A program made the position numbers and the translations under genes. Shown in pieces: positions 61,169-64,000 of a DNA stretch of 64,000 nucleotides (within the stretch, counting starts at the first letter, position 1; the number at the start of each line of letters is the position of its first letter). Origin of the DNA: Streptomyces sp. G-G2. GTDB lineage: Bacteria > Actinomycetota > Actinomycetes > Streptomycetales > Streptomycetaceae. Below the pieces are notes generated by a model. It ran no database searches, had not been told where the DNA came from, and worked only from the letters and a program-made list of their open reading frames with translations. Location: the NCBI RefSeq assembly GCF_030063135.1, contig NZ_JASISO010000029.1, forward strand, positions 43,394 to 107,393, given 5' to 3'.

Positions 61169-63534
61169 CACGCGTCCCCGCCCCGGTGCGCGCCGGCCGG
61201 GCGGACACCCGCGGGGTGCGCGCCCGCCGGGTGCACGGCGCTCTGGTCGACCGCGACGAAGCGCAGTTCGGAGGTGTAGGTGCGGCCCTGGTCGTCGGTC
61301 AGCCAGGACTGCTCCGGGGTCGGCAGCATCTCGCTGATCTTCAGCCGTGCCTCCGGGTCCTTGCGGGCCAGTCTGCGGGCCGCCTTGGCCAGGATGGTCA
61401 GGTACACCGGGCTGTCGAAGTCGACGTAGAACGGCCTGGGTTCGGTGGGGGAGACCACGAACACGAAGCGCGGCAGGTCGTGTTCGCGCTGCCAGTGCCG
61501 GGCCCGGACGAACCGCCTGGCCTCGGACTTCTCATCGGCGAAGGTGAGTTCGTCGGCGGGGAAGGACCAGGTCTCGCGCGCCACGATCATCTTGTCGATG
61601 CTGATCCGCGGTGTGTGGTCGCCCTCTGGACGCAGCGTGAACCGGTCCATGATCCGCTGGGTCAGGGTGTTGGCGTAGACGTCGAGCAGCGAGAAGGCGG
61701 TCCCGTCGGGCAGCACCGCCGTCAGCGCCCCGTCCCGGTCCTCCACCGCGACGTCCGCGCTGAGCACGGTGCGCGGCCGGTGCGGGTCGCCCGTGTCGTC
61801 GACCAGTGAGACGTAGTAGTCCTGCGGCCGGTCCAGGGAGGGCCTGCTGCGCGTGGACCACTTCAGCGGCAGCTCCTTGGGCAGCATCGGCAGCAGCCGG
61901 GGCTCCGGGAAGTCCCGGGTGGTCTCCGCGATCAGCTGCTCCCGGTCGGGGTGCTGGTGCACGAAGAGCGAGGCCCCCATGGTGTTGAGCGCGCTGTGCA
62001 TCTCGCCCAGCACCAGGGCGAACTCACCCCGGGCCACTGCCTGCGCGTCCTCCGCGAGCACGAGCACGTCGGGGCTGAAGTAGCGGGCCAGCGACCAGCC
62101 CGCACCGGGCTCCTCGAACTCCTCGCGGACCTGCTCGGCGATGTCGGCCGCGGACACCCGCACGCTGCGGGCCCCTTCCGGGACCTGAAGGATCCGGGCC
62201 CACTTCGCGCGCATCTCGGCCTGGATGACGTCCAGATCGGCGCCCGCCTCGGCGTACGGCGACGGCAGGCAGGCCAGCCACATCGAGCCCAGGTCCACCG
62301 GACCGCCCGCGTGCAGGCGCTCGTACACCTCGCGCAGCCGTACGCCGACCCGCTCGGTGAACCGGTTCGTCATCCAGCGCGCCGAGGTCAGGCACTGGGC
62401 CAGCGGGGTCAGTTCGTCCAGCAGCGCGGTGCCCAGCGTGGCCGTGGCCGACCGCCTGCAGTCGGAGTAGACCAGCCCGCGGCACGGCGCGGTGCGGGAC
62501 CCCTTGGCGCGCTGGCCGTCGGTGTCGGTCAGCCGGGCGAAGTCCTCCTCCAGCGCGCCGATCGCCCCGGTCAGCGCGTCGGCGTCCAGACCGGCCGCCT
62601 GCACCGCGTCGCGGCCGCGCTCCAGCACGGCCAGCCGCTCCAGGGCGGACTCGCGCACCCCGGGGTCGCCGACGCGCTCCAGGATGGCCCGCAGGTCGTG
62701 CTCGGGGTGGGTACTGCTCGGCACCTCCAGCCGCCAGTGCACCCAGCGCTTGGACTGGAGCCACTCGACGGTCTCGGTCGCCTCCGCCAGGGTGATCCCC
62801 GCCGTTTCGGCGATCGCGGTCACCGACCGGGTCCCGTCGCACAGGTCCAGCACGGCCCGCGCGGAGTCGGTGATGGGCTGGGGCGGCCGGGCGGGCAGCC
62901 GGACCGTACGGCCCTCGGCCCGCACGAACGACACCCGGCGCGGCGGGATCCACGCCTTCAGCGCCGGATCGGCGCCCAGCGTCTTGGCGAGCGCGTCGAT
63001 GGCCCAACTGGCGAAGTACACCTGGGAGTCGGCGAGCAGCCCGGTCCCGGGGTCGACGGCGATGCCCTCGGTGCCCAGGTCCCAGCGGCCCCAGCCGACG
63101 GGTCCGAAGAACCCGATGGTGTCGTTCTTGACGCAGAACCGCTGCCAGTAGTGCGCGACCAGTTCCTCGCGCTGGCGGGGCATGCTGGTGCGGCCCGCCG
63201 CGGTCGGCGTCCAGTTCAGGAACGGGGCGATGCCCGTGCGCAGGACGGTCCGGTTCTGCCAGGCCACCGCGGCGCGGAAGCGCGGCGCGGCGGCGATCTC
63301 CTGGAGCAGGCCCGCGGTGCGTACGGCGCCCGTGTCGAAGGTCTCGGTGAAGGCCTCCCACTCGGGGCCGGCCAGCGCGTCGCGCGGCCCGAACTTGTCG
63401 GCGGCCACGCCCAGTCCGGGGGGCGCCATGCGCAGCACCCCTTCGGCCGGGAAACCGGGACCGCGCAGGGCGAAATGCTCCCACAGGCGCCACCCTCCGG
63501 TGGGTAGGTGCACGTGGTCCGGGACGTCCGTCAT
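61168..63534 (-). CDS. LanB-like glutamylation-domain protein 1 (no elimination domain)
   Basis: This 788-residue protein is the first gene of the NRPS operon. It has the same architecture as LanB-like 2: GGWRLWEHFALRGPGFPAEG at the N-terminus, PRQREELVAHYWQRFCVKND, FALVLGEMHSALNTMGASLF, and LPRFVFVVSPTEPRPFYVDF near the end. As in LanB-like 2, it stops at the end of the glutamylation domain with no elimination domain. It should bind a charged tRNA and esterify or extend a peptide-like substrate. ATG 63534 follows GGAAGGAG. Its stop overlaps the stand-alone A-domain gene. It has a short Ala/His/Pro-rich C-terminal tail after FVAVDQSAV. Confidence 0.87.
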   Translation of the reverse strand: MTDVPDHVHLPTGGWRLWEHFALRGPGFPAEGVLRMAPPGLGVAADKFGPRDALAGPEWEAFTETFDTGAVRTAGLLQEIAAAPRFRAAVAWQNRTVLRTGIAPFLNWTPTAAGRTSMPRQREELVAHYWQRFCVKNDTIGFFGPVGWGRWDLGTEGIAVDPGTGLLADSQVYFASWAIDALAKTLGADPALKAWIPPRRVSFVRAEGRTVRLPARPPQPITDSARAVLDLCDGTRSVTAIAETAGITLAEATETVEWLQSKRWVHWRLEVPSSTHPEHDLRAILERVGDPGVRESALERLAVLERGRDAVQAAGLDADALTGAIGALEEDFARLTDTDGQRAKGSRTAPCRGLVYSDCRRSATATLGTALLDELTPLAQCLTSARWMTNRFTERVGVRLREVYERLHAGGPVDLGSMWLACLPSPYAEAGADLDVIQAEMRAKWARILQVPEGARSVRVSAADIAEQVREEFEEPGAGWSLARYFSPDVLVLAEDAQAVARGEFALVLGEMHSALNTMGASLFVHQHPDREQLIAETTRDFPEPRLLPMLPKELPLKWSTRSRPSLDRPQDYYVSLVDDTGDPHRPRTVLSADVAVEDRDGALTAVLPDGTAFSLLDVYANTLTQRIMDRFTLRPEGDHTPRISIDKMIVARETWSFPADELTFADEKSEARRFVRARHWQREHDLPRFVFVVSPTEPRPFYVDFDSPVYLTILAKAARRLARKDPEARLKISEMLPTPEQSWLTDDQGRTYTSELRFVAVDQSAVHPAGAHPAGVRPAGAHRGGDA
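63077..63225. repeat. 149-bp near-identical segment shared with LanB-like 2
   Basis: Partner of 57961-58109 with three mismatches; see that entry. Confidence 0.85.
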
Positions 63535-63750
63535 GGCGGAGCTCCTTCCAGGCGGTACTGACTCCGCGCCGGGTACCGTCTTGGGCGTCACCCTGGCTGC
63601 CTGGAACCCTGCCGGTGCGCCCGGCGCGCCACCAGGGAAGGACGTGCAGCGGGAGCCGCCGCTCCTTCTGCGCGTTTGTCTCTATGGCGGCCCGCGTTCG
63701 CGGGGCAGGCTGGGGCGCGTCGACCGATCGAACGCGGGAGGGCCCAAGCG
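63535..63750. promoter_or_regulatory. Divergent promoter region of the NRPS cluster
   Basis: This 216-bp gap separates the first operon gene (minus) from the MbtH-like gene (plus) and should hold both promoters. No confident -10/-35 pair or palindrome was found. Confidence 0.4.
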
Positions 63751-63960
63751 ATGAGTGCCAGCGGTGAGAGCGGCTACCAGGTCGTGCGCAACGAGGAAGA
63801 GCAGTACTCCATCTGGCGGCTGGACCGCGAACTGCCGGGGGGCTGGCAGGCCGAGGGCACGTCCGGTACGAAGCAGGAGTGCCTGGACCACATCGAGGAG
63901 GTGTGGACGGACATGCGCCCGCTGAGCCTGCGCCGCAGGATGGCCGGAGCCGCCGGCTGA
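63751..63960 (+). CDS. MbtH-like protein
   Basis: This 69-residue MbtH-fold protein binds and stabilises or activates NRPS adenylation domains. Conserved features are NEEEQYSIW, the P-G-G-W stretch LPGGWQAEG, ECLDHIEEVWTDMRPLSLRR and the usual length. The Pro normally after SxW is replaced by Arg (SIWRLD). ATG 63751 follows GGGAGG. It is divergent from the NRPS operon and is the probable partner for the three NRPS proteins with A domains. Confidence 0.92.
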   Translation: MSASGESGYQVVRNEEEQYSIWRLDRELPGGWQAEGTSGTKQECLDHIEEVWTDMRPLSLRRRMAGAAG

Positions 63961-64000
63961 CCGCCCGGCCGTCGGGAGTACGAGGAGGCGCCTGCCGGGC

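Noticed and set aside
1..64000. tRNA, rRNA, CRISPR array, riboswitch or transposase gene
   Set aside because: I looked for these by eye on both strands and found none that I could support.

Overview
This is a high-GC window with the codon usage, short overlapping operons, GTG/TTG starts and gene families of a Streptomyces chromosome. Markers are a conservon with paired P450s, DUF742 and DUF5999 proteins, MurT/GatD, and several LuxR-type regulators. No rRNA, tRNA, CRISPR array or intact transposase was seen.

Bases 1-9.1 kb are mostly ordinary core genes: the end of a TAP-like peptidase, a PlsC acyltransferase, a CtaG-like oxidase assembly protein, 6-phosphofructokinase, the MurT/GatD pair that amidates lipid II, a peptide deformylase, and a TetR regulator divergent from an acyl-CoA dehydrogenase across a perfect palindrome. 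A 119-bp MITE-like element abuts the stop codon of the first gene. From 9.3 to 19.5 kb the content is mixed: SRPBCC protein, DUF5999 protein and a tiny ORF, an NB-ARC ATPase without an output domain, an FN3 lipoprotein, a secreted repeat protein, a molybdopterin oxidoreductase with its membrane cytochrome b, an AraC relic, an MFS pump and a DsbA-fold protein.

Bases 19.9-25.4 kb hold a complete conservon (cvnA-D) translationally coupled to two P450s. The first P450 lacks the ExxR arginine, as in CYP157. Bases 25.5-29.3 kb carry a tight ATP-grasp / MFS / ATP-grasp operon that looks like a small peptide-ligase and export locus. Bases 29.9-37.7 kb hold a class II lanthipeptide-like locus: two LuxR regulators, a LanM, a 71-residue candidate precursor and a large LAL-type regulator. 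The LanM has an intact-looking dehydratase, but two of the three expected zinc ligands of its cyclase are replaced, and the precursor has a single cysteine. Together these suggest a dehydrated product with few or no canonical thioether rings.

After a DoxX / SRPBCC / ECF-sigma operon, bases 39.6-64.0 kb are one nonribosomal peptide cluster read on the minus strand, with an MbtH-like gene divergent at its head. The order is LanB-like protein 1, stand-alone A domain, threonine-dehydratase-like PLP enzyme, carrier protein, LanB-like protein 2, NRPS (C-A-T-C-A-T), NRPS (C-A-T-C-A-T-TE), P450, MFS exporter. Two glutamylation-domain-only LanB homologues with no ribosomal precursor, embedded in an NRPS operon, are the most unusual feature. 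They suggest tRNA-dependent chemistry on an NRPS-bound or free intermediate. The two LanB genes share a 149-bp stretch with only three mismatches.
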